Origin: Macrocybe gigantea
Lineage: Eukaryota > Basidiomycota > Agaricomycetes > Agaricales > Callistosporiaceae
Reading direction: 5' to 3'
Assembly: GCA_011319805.1 (NCBI GenBank)
Contig: SJRY01000302.1
Location: forward strand, 124,001-188,000
Length of the DNA: 64,000 nt
The notes under the pieces are model-generated. The model was given only the letters and a program-made list of their open reading frames with translations. It did not search any database and was not told where the DNA came from. Below, one piece after another: positions 11,237-22,308 of this stretch (the stretch's first letter is position 1; each line of letters starts with the position of its first letter). The position numbers were made by a program, and so were the translations under genes.

Positions 11237-12839
11237 GTCCTTTCTGCTGTTGTGATAGTACCGCTCCAATGGCATATCCTGAGGCATCCGTTTCAACTCA
11301 GAATTTTCCTTCTGTCTGTGGTAGTGCTAGAATGGGTGCTGAGGTTATATGTCGGATCAGTTCTTTGAAAGCGTCCTGTTGCTTGTCTGTCCACTGGAAT
11401 GCTTTGTTTCCAGTCAACTCCGTCAGGGGTTTAGCGACCTTTGCATATCCCTTGATGAATTGTCGGTAAAAGTTCGTGAATCCCAAGAACTTTTGTAGTT
11501 CTTTCTTCATCTTTGGGGTTGGCCAGGATTGTACGGCTGTGATCTTTTCTGGTTCCATCTCTACCTTCTCTTCTCCTACAATGTATCCTAGTACTGGGAC
11601 TTTCGATGATTCCCAGATGCATTTCAGTCCTTTGATGAACAGGTCGTTCTTGTTCAGTATTTCCATGACTTCTATGGTGTTCTTTTGGAGTTCCTCTCGT
11701 GTTCGTCCGATGATTATGATATCATCCATATAGATTATGCATGCTCTTCTTCGTATTTGGTCTTGGAAGAGGCTCGCCATCATTCGGCTAAAAGTGCCTG
11801 GTGCATTGCACTGCCCAAAATACATGACTATCGGTTCGAAGAGTCCTCTTGCTGTTAGGAAGGCTGCCTTCCATTTGTCCCCTTTCCGAATGCACACGTT
11901 ATTGTACCCCCAGATAATATCGATCTTGCTAAAGTACTTTGCTCCTTGTAGTACGTCGAGGAGCTCGCTGATGCGTGGTAGTGGAAACTTGTCCTTGACC
12001 ATATATTTGTTTATTTCCCGGTAGTCTTGGATGAGTCGCTTGCTTCCATCCTTCTTATTGCGAAAGAAGCAGGGTGCTGCGTAAGGTGATTTCGATGGGC
12101 GTATTTTTCCTGTTCGTAATCCTTCTTCAACGAAGGCATCTAGTTCCTCTAGCTCTTTCTGTGTCATCGGGTAGACCTTGCTCGGTATCGTTTTGGGTGC
12201 ATCCTTCGTTAAGTTTATTTCATGGTCCCATTCTTTGTGGTCTGGTAAGCGATCAAAGTTCTTCTCCTTGAAGAGGTGTTTGAATCTGATCAGATATGGG
12301 GGTATCTGGGTTCCTGTCTTGTCGCTGGCTGTGGTTTTCGCTGGTTCAGCCACCTTCTGTATCTTGATCGTCTGGTGGTTTATTTTGCACGTTTTGGGGC
12401 ATCTGTCGAAGACAATTTCTCCTGTCCTCCATCTGATTGTTGGGTTGTGGTAGACAAGCCAGTCATGTCCTAGTAGCATGTCGGTTTTTCCGATATCAAG
12501 TACGATGGCTTCCATATGCTCCTTGTGTCCTTTAATGTCGATGTGGACCTCCGCTACTCGGTCTGCTGTTTTCTGACGATTGGGTGATCCGTCTGCGTTT
12601 ATGATGGGAATTTTCTTGATTCGTCGTGTCTTCAGTCCCGTTTTTGCTACTATCGCGGTGTTGATGCAGGTCCTATCCGCTCCGCTATCAACTTCTGGTG
12701 TTATCGTTGTGATTCCTTTTCGGGTTCGTATCCTCACTGGTACTGTGAGCTCTTTCCTCTTTGGTGGTTTGTCCCCTTGGATGGTTTTTCTTGGTGCTTC
12801 AGATCGCTTGGCAGGAATGGTGTATTTCAGAGTATGGGA
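11237..12839 (-). pseudogene. Element A pol, protease-reverse transcriptase-RNase H start
   Basis: Open from about 12839. The aspartic protease shows the active-site motif VDSGADRTC and the later LLGHDWL. The reverse transcriptase starts near 12180 with TGKIRPSKSPYAAPCF and KDGSKRLIQDYREINK, and has the catalytic box IIYMDDIII near 11730. The connection domain has FLGFTNFYRQF. RNase H begins around 11300 and is cut at 11237 by element B; it resumes at 4141. The RT finger reads CFFRNKKDGSKR where family members usually have FFVKKKDGSLR. The active-site residues remain, but the gene is physically split. Confidence 0.9.
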
Positions 12840-12901
12840 TGATCTACATCCGGTATCGAAGCGAGTCTGTTTCAGTTGTATGGGTCACGATTTAGCACCT
12901 C

Positions 12902-14570
12902 CTAGTCGGACCCTTCGGCAAAACCCTCTTTGTCAGAGCTTTCTTCATCCTTGTCTTCTTCGTCCTCTCCTTCTTCTTCTTTCACTTCTCTGACCCGGGA
13001 TTTTCCTTTCTTCTTCTTCTTGCAGTTTCGTGCATAGTGTCCCTTTAAGCCACAGTTGAAACATGTGACATTTGCTGCTCCTTTTTGTGGTTCCGGGCAG
13101 TTTCGTGAAATGTGTCCTGGTTTATTGCAGTTGAAGCAGTTGTTGCTTCGTACTTTGTCGACTTCCATGGCCTGTCCTGCTCCTCGGCTTGGATTTCCGG
13201 CCTTGCGCTAATTGCTTGTGAATTCTCCTCTCATCACATTTCTGTGTTCATCGATGTTTCGTCCAATTGCTCGAACTGTCTTGATATATTCATCTCCATC
13301 TGTTGGAAGTGTGGAGATTGAGTGTACGGCTTCTGCTGTCCTTCGGTTTAAGCTCTTCTCGAGTAGGAAACGAGGGGCTGTTCCTGTCATTCCTGCTTTC
13401 CCTGCGAGGTCTACAAATTCATCCAGAAATTCGTCGATGGGTCAGTTTCCCTGTCTGATATTGAATAGTTTGCTTCCTGCTTGTGATGGCGACATAACGT
13501 TGCTGAATCGTGTCTCTATCTCGGTTATGAAGTCAGCCCATGTGCTTTGGTTGGTAGTGGTGTCAATCTTCTTTGATGCCCAGTGGGCTCTGGGTCCGTC
13601 GGCCATTCTAGACAGGACCGCTCCAATCTTCTGTGTATCCGTGAGGTCCCCATGTGCGGTTATGTAGAGTTTCATCTTTCTCCACCAAATATCGAAGGAT
13701 GTTCGATCTCCTGTAAAGGATTTCGGGTCGGCGATGATTCCCTTGTATTCTGTCGTCATCCTTTGGGGGTTTTCTTCGTCGTTCTCTTGGTCTTGGTCTT
13801 CCTGTTCCTGGATCTGTTGTTCTTGGGTCTGCTGTGCTTGTACTTGGGCCTTGCTGTTCTTGGAGCTGTTTCTGTCTTCGCTCCTCTCTCTGTTCTTTCC
13901 AGTAGTCTAGGTCGACTCCTGCGATCCTACAAGCTTGTTCAAAATCGGCCCACTCTGCGGCGGTCGGTCCGGTTGTCTTTGGTAATCCTTTTCGCTCCCT
14001 CCACCGATAGTATTCGTCCCAGTCGCTGTTGCTTACTTTCGCCACGGTGGTGCAATTCTCTCCTTATGCAGTGCTTCGGCGGATTGGTCCTCTGAAGGGA
14101 TTCGGCGGTTTCGTTCCTGTGTGTCCTTGACTCTGGTGTCATTCTCGTTGGTTCTGTCGTATGCTCTGTGCGTCGTGCCCTCTCTGTATCAGTATGTCTT
14201 CCTCCTGTGTTCGGCGATTATAGTTCTTGATCTGTTGTCGCCTAAAATCTCGGGCTTGTGTTCGTTCTTCTCTCGTTTTCTTGCGGATGGGTTCATCCTC
14301 TTCTTCGGCAAGAAGATTCTGGTCTGACCACAGCTCTTCTGGGCTTATCCCGTATTCTCCTTCTAGGAAGAGTTCTGCAATGAGTTGTGCTGCTCCTTCG
14401 CTGAGGATCTCAGCGGGCTCGTCTGTGGTGGTGAAGGCAAACTCTCTCAGAAATGCCTGTTCTTCATCATCGCTACTTGGTGTAGGCGTGCGCTCTCTCT
14501 TTCGTTTGTTTGGATTGCTAGTGTCTCTGCGGATGGCGTGGACTGTCTCTGCGAATGGCGTGGACTGCAA
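12902..14570 (-). pseudogene. Element A gag, main copy
   Basis: Read in pieces because of stops and frame breaks: an acidic N-terminal part (from 14570, MQSTPFAETVHAIRR), a middle part (from 14045, MAKVSNSDWDEYYRW), the capsid-like core (from 13759: MTTEYKGIIADPKSFTGDR, then FDIWWRKMKLYITAHGDL), and two zinc knuckles near 13110-13020 of form CX2CX4HX4C ([14 protein letters not shown] and [14 protein letters not shown]). A basic K/R stretch and an acidic tail follow, ending at 12902. TGA interrupts the core at about 13442 and again near 13207. Nucleocapsid and particle protein of the retroelement, now broken. Confidence 0.88.
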
Positions 14571-14713
14571 TGTCTGGTCTACTTCTCTGAGCCAAGTGCT
14601 CTCGTCGCTCGTGCTAGTGCTCGCTGGGTCGGCGACCGCTTGTCATCGAATGTTGATCAAGTCTTTGATAAAGCGTGACGTGGTGTGTGTGTGAGTCTGA
14701 GCGAGTCTCGACG

Positions 14714-14724
14714 AGGCTTAATAT
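14714..14724 (-). promoter_or_regulatory. Self-primer binding site of element A
   Basis: ATATTAAGCCT on the minus strand, two bases after the LTR end. It is the exact complement of the 11 bases predicted to start the element's own RNA (14812-14802). The same site and spacing recur at 17431-17441 beside the outer LTR. Tf1-type elements prime reverse transcription this way instead of with a tRNA. Confidence 0.8.
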
Positions 14725-14726
14725 CT

Positions 14727-15046
14727 TGTTAGGCTAGACGAATCTCAGAAGGACTCGGGCAGACTAAGTGCGAGAGTGGTCTTGAGATGATGGCAAAAGG
14801 AATATTAAGCCTAGCGCTACTGGTACATCTGGGAGTCCTTATATACATTACAGTACTTGAGCACGGACCATGGGCTGCGCAATGCTGTGGACTGCGGATG
14901 AGTAAGACTGGAAAGAGATGACTCAGGATGACTAGGGAAGTGGGATGACTCGATGGCTGCGCGCTGCGCAGCATGATGGGGGAGATAAGGGATGTGGGAA
15001 AGATAAGATAAGAAAATGAATAGTCCTTTGGGCGGCGTCTGTAACA
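14727..15046 (-). repeat. Internal LTR of element A with predicted promoter
   Basis: 320 bp. Read on the minus strand, a TATA box (TATATAAGG, 14845-14837) lies 33 bases upstream of AGGCTTAATAT (14812-14802). That 11-mer is exactly complementary to the primer-binding site just past the LTR, so 14812 is the likely transcription start. Confidence 0.92.
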
Positions 15047-15109
15047 CATCTCAAGACCACTCTCGCACTTAGTCTGCCCGAGTCCTTCTGAGATTCGTCT
15101 AGCCTAACA
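15047..15109 (+). repeat. Inverted 63-bp LTR fragment
   Basis: Reverse complement of the first 63 bases of the element A LTR (plus-strand orientation, TGTTAGG...). It abuts the end of the internal LTR at 15046 and is fused directly to protease sequence from 15110. Such a head-to-head LTR junction is expected from end joining or self-integration of a cDNA. Confidence 0.9.
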
Positions 15110-17443
15110 GTTTTAGGGCATCTGTCGAAGACAACTTCTCCTGTCCTCCATTTGATTGTTGGGTTGTGGTAGACAAGCCAGTCATGTCCTAGTAGCATGT
15201 CGGTTTTTCCGATGTCGAGTACGATGGCTTCCATGTGCTCCTTGTGTCCTTTAATGTCGATGTGGACCTCCGCTACTTGGTCTGCTGTTTTCTGGCGGTT
15301 GGGTGATCCGTCTGCATTTATGATGGGAATCTTCTTGATTCGTCATGTCTTCAGTCCTGTTTTCGCTACTATTGCGGTATTGATGCAGGTCCTATCCGCT
15401 CCGCTATCGACTTCCAGTGTTATCATTGTGATTCCTTTTCGCATTCATATTCTTGCTGGTATTGCGAGTTCTTTCCTCTTTGGTGGTTTGTCCCCTTGGA
15501 TGGTTTTCCTTGGTGCTTCAGATCGCTTGGCAGGAATGGTGTATTTCAGAGTATGGGATAATCTACATCCGGTATCGAAGTGAGTCTGTTTCAGTTGTAT
15601 GGGTCGTGATTTAGCACCTCTTAGTCGGACCCTTCGGCAAAACCCTCTTTATCAGAGCTTTCTTCATTCTTGTCTTCTTTGTTCTCTCCTTCTTCTTCTT
15701 TCACTTCTCTGACCCGGGATTTTCCTTTCTTCTTCTTCTTGCAATTCCATGCATAGTGTCCCTTTAAGCCACAGTTGAAACATGTGACATTTGTTGCTCC
15801 TTTTCGTGGTTCCGGGCAGTTTCGTGAGAGGTGTCCTGGTTTATTGCAGTTGAAGCAGTTGTTGCTTCGTACTTTGTCGACTTCCATGGCCTGTCCTACT
15901 CCTCGGTTTGGATTTCCAGTCTTGCGCTGATTGCTTGTGAATTCTCCTCTCATCACATTTCTGTGTTCATCGATGTTTCGTCTAATCGCTCGAACTGTCT
16001 TGATATATTCATCTCCATCTGTTAGAAGTGTGGAGATCGAGTGTACGGCTTCTGCTGTCCTTTGGTTTAAGCTCTTCTTGAGTAGGAAACGAGGGGCTGT
16101 TTCTGTCATTCCTGCTTTCCCTGCGAGGTCTACAAATTCATCCAGAAATTCGTCGATGGGTCAGTTTCCCTGTCTGATATTGAATAGTTTGCTTCCTGCT
16201 TGTGATGGCGACATAACGTTGCTGAATCGTGTCTCTATCTCGGTTATGAAGTCAGCCATGTGCTTTGGTTGGTAGTGGTGTCAATCTTCTTTGACGCCCA
16301 GTGGGCTCCGGGTCCGTCGGTCATTCTAGACAGGACCGCTCCAATCTTCTGTGTGTCCATGAGGTCTCCATGTGCGGTTATATAAAGTTTCATCTTCCTC
16401 CACCAAATATCGAAGGACGTTCGATCTCCTGTAAAGGATTTTGGGTCAGTGATGATTCCCTTGTATTCTGTCGTCATCCTTTGGGGGTTTTCTTCGTCGT
16501 TCTCTTGGTCTTGGCTTTCCTGTTCCTGGATCTGTTGTTCTTGGGTCTGCTGTGCTTATACTTGGGCTTGTTGTTCTTGGAGCTGTTTCTGTCTTTGCTC
16601 CTCTCTCTGTTCTTTCCAGTAGTCTAGGTTGACTCCTGCGATTCTACAAGCTTGTTCAAAATCGGCCCACTCTGCGGCGGTCGGTCTGTTTGTCTTTGGT
16701 AATCCTTTTCACTCCCTCCACCGATAGTATTCATCCCAGTCGCTGTTGCTTACTTTCACCACGGTGGTGCGATTCTTTTCTTATGCAGTGCTTCGGCGGA
16801 TTGGTCCTCTGAAGGGGTTCGGCGGTTTCGTTCCTGTGTGTCCTTGACTCTGGTATCGTTCTCGTTGGTTCTGTCATACGCTCTGTGCATTGTGCCCTTT
16901 CTGTATCAGTATGTCTTCCTCCTGTGTTTGGCGATTATAGTTCTCGATCTGTTGTCGCCTAAAGTCTTGGGCTTGTATTCGTTCTTCTCTCGTTTTCTTG
17001 CGGATGGGTTTGTCCTCTTCTTCAGCAAGAAGATTCTGGTCTGACCACAGCTCTTCTGGGCTTATCCCATATTCCCCTTCTAGGAAGAGTTCTGCAATGA
17101 GTTGTGCTGCTCCTTCACTGAGGATCTCAGCAGGCTCATCTGTGGTGGTGAAGGCAAACTCTCTCAGAAATGCCTGCTCTTCGTTGTCGCTACTTGGTGT
17201 AGGCATGTGCTCTCTCTTTCGTTTGTTTGGATTGCTAGTGTCTCTGCAGGTGGCGTGGACTGTCTCTGCAAATGGCGTGGACTGCAATGCCTGGTCTACT
17301 TCTCTGAGCCAAGTGCTCTCGCCGCTCGTGCTAGTGCTCGCTGGGTCGGCGACTGCTTGTCATCGAATATTGATCAAGTCTTTGATAAAGCATGACGTGG
17401 TGTGTGTGTGAGTCTGAGCGAGTCTCGATGAGGCTTAATATCT
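15110..17443 (-). pseudogene. Element A second gag-protease segment (duplicate)
   Basis: Near-identical to 12391-14726, differing mostly by transitions. It carries gag from about 17287 (MQSTPFAETVHA) to 15621, including the two zinc knuckles ([28 protein letters not shown]), then the protease start. It stops abruptly at 15110, inside protease at the point equivalent to 12391. Beyond that come the inverted LTR scrap and the internal LTR. In-frame stops match several in the main copy (for example after the capsid core), so those arose before the copies split or by shared decay. Confidence 0.9.
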
Positions 17444-17763
17444 TGTTAGGCTAGACGAATCTCAGAAGGACTCGGACAGACTAAGTGCGAGAGTAGTCTT
17501 GAGATGATGGCAAAAGGAATATTAAGCCTAGCGCTACTGGTACATCTGGGAGTCCTTATATACATTACAGTACTTGAGCACGGACCATGGGCTGCGCAAT
17601 GCTGTGGACTGCGGATGAGTAAGACTGGAAGGAGATGACTCAGGATGACTAGGGAAGTGGGATGACTCGATGGCTGCGTGCTGCACAGTATGATGGGGAA
17701 GATAAGGGATGTGGGAAAGATAAGATAAGAAAATGAATGGTCCTTTGGGCGACGTCTGTAACA
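17444..17763 (-). repeat. LTR of element A (outer 5' LTR)
   Basis: 320 bp, followed by the GAGGG target duplication at 17764-17768. A self-primer binding site lies at 17431-17441. It is about as different from the internal LTR as from the 1434 LTR. Confidence 0.95.
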
Positions 17764-17768
17764 GAGGG

Positions 17769-18086
17769 CAGGTAGCAGTCATGGAAGATGGGGCCCCTAT
17801 TCATCACACCAAGGCTTCACAAGAATGGCAAAAAAATCAGAACATGGTCATTCTCCCTCACCCAGCACAGTCTCCAGACCTCAATCCCATTGAACATGTT
17901 TGGATTCTGCTCAAAAGTAGGATCAATAGCAGGCCAACTCTTCCTCAGAATGTGGATGAATTGTGGAGTATGCTTCAGGCAGAGTGGGCAAAACTGGACT
18001 TGGAATTGATAAATACTTTAGTTGGAAGCATGCCAGACAGGGTAAAAGATGTTATAGAGGCCAAAGGTGGATCTACCAAGTACTAG
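17769..18086 (+). pseudogene. Tc1/mariner transposase, C-terminal catalytic part
   Basis: Continues the transposase frame from 1433: QVAVMEDGAPIHHTKAS carries the second catalytic Asp, and SPDLNPIEHVWILLKSRI carries the third acidic residue (Glu). Exactly 34 residues separate them, the DD34E arrangement of Tc1-like transposases. The frame ends at TAG 18084-18086. The ATG upstream at 17733 lies in the retroelement LTR and is not a real start. Confidence 0.9.
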
Positions 18087-18154
18087 ATTACATAGCATAG
18101 AGTTGTGGTGGTGTAAAAATGAATTCTTTCAAGAGTATGTTTTTATTTATTTAC

Positions 18155-18182
18155 ATGTTGCAAAACTTTTGCAAGGGGACTG
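18155..18182 (-). repeat. Right terminal inverted repeat of Tc1/mariner
   Basis: Reverse complement of 616-643 with one mismatch, followed by the TA duplication at 18183-18184. It carries the same 17-bp palindrome. Confidence 0.93.
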
Positions 18183-18184
18183 TA

Positions 18185-19162
18185 CGTCTTGTTCATCACC
18201 ATCAGCGCGGCACAGCGTCATTGTGAATATCCAGACATCTCTTTGACACGGTATGCGACCACTCCCTTCAGGCGGCAGTCTACAAAATGGGCGGGTATTA
18301 TCATGGCGCGCACGTCTTTCATTTCTTCAGCTCCGTGTTCCTGACCTCAGTTTACGCTTTGATCAGAACAAGACCTAACCAGACGCCATCGACCGCTGAT
18401 CATAGTGGCAGTTTTCGCCTTCAAAATGCGCCGACATACGGAGAACGGGTCGTCAGTGCGTCGCTCCTAGACCCAGAATGACTAGATCATCGCTTAGCAC
18501 TAAAAGAGTCGGCGGTGAGTTGGAGGTCCATGCCGTCCGATGCCGACAGTGATATGAATAAAAGATGCAAAGCGCGCGTAATCTCTTACCGGCTAGTACC
18601 TAAACACCAAACGCTCGTGCGTCCTGCACCCCTCGAAAGTCAAGCCAGTCTGATCGCTCGCGACTCGAGGCGTATTCAGCTCCCAAAACCAGCTGCTATA
18701 TGCATAGTGCCCCGATGAGATCATCGATGACGCCTCGAACGCCCTCAAAAAATGTGAACAACCTCTGCTCCTGATTTCCCACTTGAACAGTTACAAGCCA
18801 TCGCGATAGATTACGGTTACCCTACATTGAGTTGACTATGGACCAAAGCTAGAGACCAAAACATGTGCAGAGAGAAGATAAACCTTTCATTCAGATATCA
18901 CGCATGCCGACGGAAGATCGAGAGACAGTAGACCATAGGAATGGGAACGTGTGTAGAAAAAGGAGCAAGAGAACAAAAGAAAAGGAAAAAAAAAAGATTT
19001 ACAGTCGCCTTTGCAACGCCATAGACTATTATTAAGGGAGATGAGGCGAGAAACATGTCCAAACCTCTATTCCATAGCATAAATGGGAGCTCTCGTTTTC
19101 CGTTTCCCCCGATAAGATGGAAAAAAGAAACACTAAAAAAAGGCACTGTTTTGTTTCCCCAG
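18185..19162. other. Intergenic, no gene recognised
   Basis: Right flank of the transposon nest and 3' flank of the RRM gene. Short ORFs on both strands have no recognisable motif. An A-rich run occurs near 18960-19000 and 19120-19140. Confidence 0.45.
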
Positions 19163-22100
19163 TCAGTTTACATGCGACACCAGGTCACTTGGAAACTGCT
19201 GGGTGTTGTTGGTCGTGAGCGGGGCCGCGTCATCAACGTTCTTGTCGGCCTTTTCAGCGAAAAGTTTTGATTGTGACTGTACTGGATCCGATTCTGAGCG
19301 GTGGACCAAGCCAGGCGCAGAGGTTCCATGACCCTGTCGCAAAAGAAAAAGAGGGGATGGAAAGAGGTAAAATCAGTCTGTGGTATCTAAACTTTTCGAC
19401 TCGCAAAGTGTGAATCATCACTTACCCTAGCAGAAGCGACCGCGCCGTCAGCGTCGGCGACGTCGACGTCGACGCTTTCCCGGCCTTCCCAGCCACGCAG
19501 ATCTCCGTCGGTGCTGCCAGCCTTGCGCAGCGGGTTCGCCAGACTCGAGTGCCGCCGCATCGAACGCTGCTCGACGGGGCTCTTATACCTCTTTGCTGTC
19601 CTCTCACCACCATTCTCCTGATCATCCAAGTCGGCCATCGGCGAGGTCAACGACAACTCTGCAGCTCTCTGGCGATGCACAGGTCTACCCGCACCCGCAT
19701 TTGCGCTCCCATCCTTCACCGCCAGCTTCGACGCCTCGGTAGAGTTCTCGTTCTGTGCACGCCCGGCGTGAACCAATGCGGAATCCTTGTCCCTCAGAAT
19801 TTCACTCTCGACGCTCGTCATCGACGCCGACCCAATCCCCAGCCCCACACTCGCTGCACTGCCCTCGTCCCCAGGCTCGCGACCGACGGAAGCCACAGGC
19901 GGGAAATAGCCCGCAGGCTCAAAGTACCCCGCCGGCTCGCGCCCCACATGGTAGAGGTATCCCGGACTGTGGATCGGGCTAGCGGCATGCGCAGGCATGT
20001 GCACGGGCGCGCCCACTGCGGGGTTGATGAGCGGGTTGGCCGAGTTCACGCCGGGGCGGCCCCAGAACGCGCCGGGAGACATTGCGACGCCAGGAGAGAA
20101 CGTGGTCATGCCGGAGGAGAACGCGGCATGGGGCGCCAGGCTGAACGGCGTAACGCCCGCCAGGGAGAATGCTCCATGCAGTTTATGCCCCTTTGGCGGC
20201 TTGGACGGTGCGTCTGGGTGCTGCTGCTGCTGATGTTGGGGTCGAGGTTGCTCCTGTTCACCGGCAGTGGCGCTCTGGTCGAAGGACGTATATGCCGGCT
20301 GGGATTCGGCGGAGGGCGTGGTCATGGAGAGGCCATATGAGGACAAGGAAGGAGAGGAAGACGCATGGCCATGGGCGTAGGTAGAAAAAGGGGTGGTGAA
20401 GGGTGAGACGCCATCCGTCAGGCCCGTGACGGAGCTCGGCGGCGGGAGGAAGGTGAAAGGCGGCATGGAGGGCGTTATTGGTGGAAGACCGTGTGGGGTC
20501 ATGGGCACCGAATGCTGAAGATGAAACTGGTGGTGATGCTGTTGTACATGTGTCGGGAATAGCGGGGATGAGGGAGAATGTAAAGGATGGTGTAGAGGGG
20601 ACATGCTGTGTGGATGGAAGGAAGCGATGAGTGGCGGTGGAGGCAGGGCGATGGGCCCGGGTGTGGATGGTGGACGTGCTTTCGTGGGTTGGGCGAGGTC
20701 GGAGTCGAGAGGCGGTGGTCTGGCAGGGACGCCGCGTTCGATTTTTCAGACGTGACGGACGTTGCGGCGGAGACGACCAGAGAAGACGAGGAGGACGACA
20801 CCCCGGAGCTGGACGGCGTTTCTGCAGAGGACGGCTTCGCGGAAGACAGGGAGGTCGAGAGCGAAGTTGTCATCGGGTAGATGGAGCTTGGAATGCTCGA
20901 AGAGATGCGGCTGTCGAGATCGAGGGACTGCAGAGAGCGCAAGACCTCACGGTCGCGCTCCTCTCTCTCCCAGAGAGAATCCCTGTTCGACCGCAGCTGC
21001 GCAGTCAGAAGTTCCATCGACGCCGGGGAACTTGAAGAGGAGTTGGCGTGGACAGAACGCGGCGACAGGCTGAATTGGTTGGGCTGCATCTCCAGTTGGG
21101 GTATAGATTGCCGCAGCGAGTAGGAGGGGGGAGGAATTGGGATTCGCGGCTCGATCGGCGCGGAGCGATAAGATGGTGATGGCGATGCGGGGGATGGGCG
21201 TGCAGCGACGTTCGAGGACGACGGAGTGAGGCCGAACAAGCTCAGCTGGCTAATCTGCGTGAAGCGATCAAAGCTCACTTTGAGCGTACGGCCGTTGTAC
21301 TCGAACCTTGACGATCGGACATGAAGCCGATGGTGATTTCATGACACTGAAAGCAAGGACGCACCCGTTGAACATCTTGACAGCCCTCTCCGCATCTGTT
21401 TCTGTTGCGAACACTACGAAACCGAATCCCCTCGAACGACCGTCGGAACCGAGAGCTACATCAGCGCGCAGGATGGTGCCCGCTTGTCGAAAGAGATCTT
21501 TGAGATCCTGCCACTGGCAATGAAATGGTAGCTGTCGCAAAGAATTGAGCTCTCATCTGGATGCACAAAGGATAAAATTCGACGGATCATACGTTTCCGA
21601 CAAAGAGGATCCGACCGGGATAGATGGCGGCGGCGGGAAAATTGTGATGCAGATCCATGAGGGCTGAGAGCTCGACATCTTCCGAGTATCCTGTAAGGAG
21701 AGGGTCAAGGGCAAGGTCGTATAGAGGAGGCTGGGGCGGACGAGTGACCTTGATTGATAGCGTTGGAATCGAGATCGGAAGGCAGACGATCAGGTCGAAC
21801 CTCCAGGATCCTGGTCTGCCAGGAATACCCATTAAAGAGGTCGATGGCTCTTCCCGCATCCTCAGCCGTGGCGAGAAGGACGGTTCCATAGCCACGGGAC
21901 CTGTTATCAGGGCCGAGGGAGACATCAGCTCGTAAAACTGTGCCCGCACGGCGAAAGAGGTCTTTGAGATCCTGCCAACGAACTCTGTACGGCAACTGGA
22001 GAAGAAGAAAAAAAAAAAAGAGGACATCAGATCGGGTGCGGAAGAGGAAGATATGGACGAAAGGCTGGGACGTGCATTTCCAACAAAGAGCTGCGTTCTT

Positions 22101-22308
22101 GTGTCTTTGACGGGTGCGGACCGACCGTCCGGAGATGGACGAGACGAGGTGGCCATCTTTATGACAGCTTCGATGTCATTATCGGTCAAATTTGCAGGTG
22201 TCCGCGATATGAAAGGAGGGTGATAGTTCTGGTGGCAGGATCAACAAACGCCGGGTGGACAGAAAAAGGCTCAAGAAAAAAAAGGCATACGTTACGCGAC
22301 GGATCCAT
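19163..22308 (-). CDS. Two-RRM RNA-binding protein with long low-complexity tail
   Basis: Seven coding exons (one border unresolved): 22308-22291, 22228-22076, 21995-21749, 21690-21593, 21531-21365, 21306 to about 19430, and a last one starting near 19332 and ending at the stop 19165-19163. RRM1 carries TQLFVGN then LPYRVRWQDLKDLFRRAGTV and RGYGTVLLAT; RRM2 carries ILFVGN then LPFHCQWQDLKDLFRQAGTI and RGFGFVVFAT. Both RRMs are interrupted right after VGN. The first of these introns has a GC donor (GCACGT, 22075). The tail is Ser/Pro/His/Gln rich. The frame switches near 20700-20770 without a convincing intron. The layout resembles Gbp2/Hrb1-type mRNA-binding proteins; the exact family member is uncertain. 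Confidence 0.85.

Larger units (their letters stand above)
1434..17763 (-). mobile_element. Compound Ty3/Gypsy chromovirus-type element A inserted in the transposase
   Basis: Flanked by the 5-bp duplication GAGGG (1429-1433 and 17764-17768). Read on the minus strand it runs: LTR 17763-17444, gag, truncated protease, inverted 63-bp LTR scrap, LTR 15046-14727, gag, protease-RT, [element B], RNase H C-terminal half, integrase, chromodomain, extra ORF, LTR 1753-1434. The order PR-RT-RH-IN-chromodomain is the Metaviridae chromovirus order. A polypurine tract (AGAGAGGG, 1764-1757) precedes the 3' LTR. No duplication of GAGGG is found at the internal LTR, so the whole compound behaves as one insertion. 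Many stops make it non-autonomous. Confidence 0.92.
616..18182 (+). mobile_element. Tc1/mariner DNA transposon, split by nested retroelements
   Basis: The ends are 28-bp inverted repeats (616-643 and 18155-18182) with one mismatch, beginning CAGT. They are flanked by TA at 614-615 and 18183-18184, the target duplication of this superfamily. Without the nested insertion the element would be about 1.2 kb. The transposase is in two pieces, before 1433 and after 17768, and the reading frame continues across the join once one copy of the GAGGG duplication is removed. The spacing of the second and third catalytic acids (34 residues) is the DD34E pattern. Stops and a frameshift in the transposase mean it is dead. 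Confidence 0.93.

Noticed and set aside
14727..15046. Internal LTR as an independent solo-LTR insertion
   Set aside because: No 5-bp duplication flanks it, one side runs into gag with a correct primer site, and the other into an inverted LTR fragment.
19549..20340. 263-codon Arg-rich plus-strand ORF
   Set aside because: Antisense to the low-complexity tail of the RRM gene; GC-rich codons on the opposite strand leave long open frames by chance.
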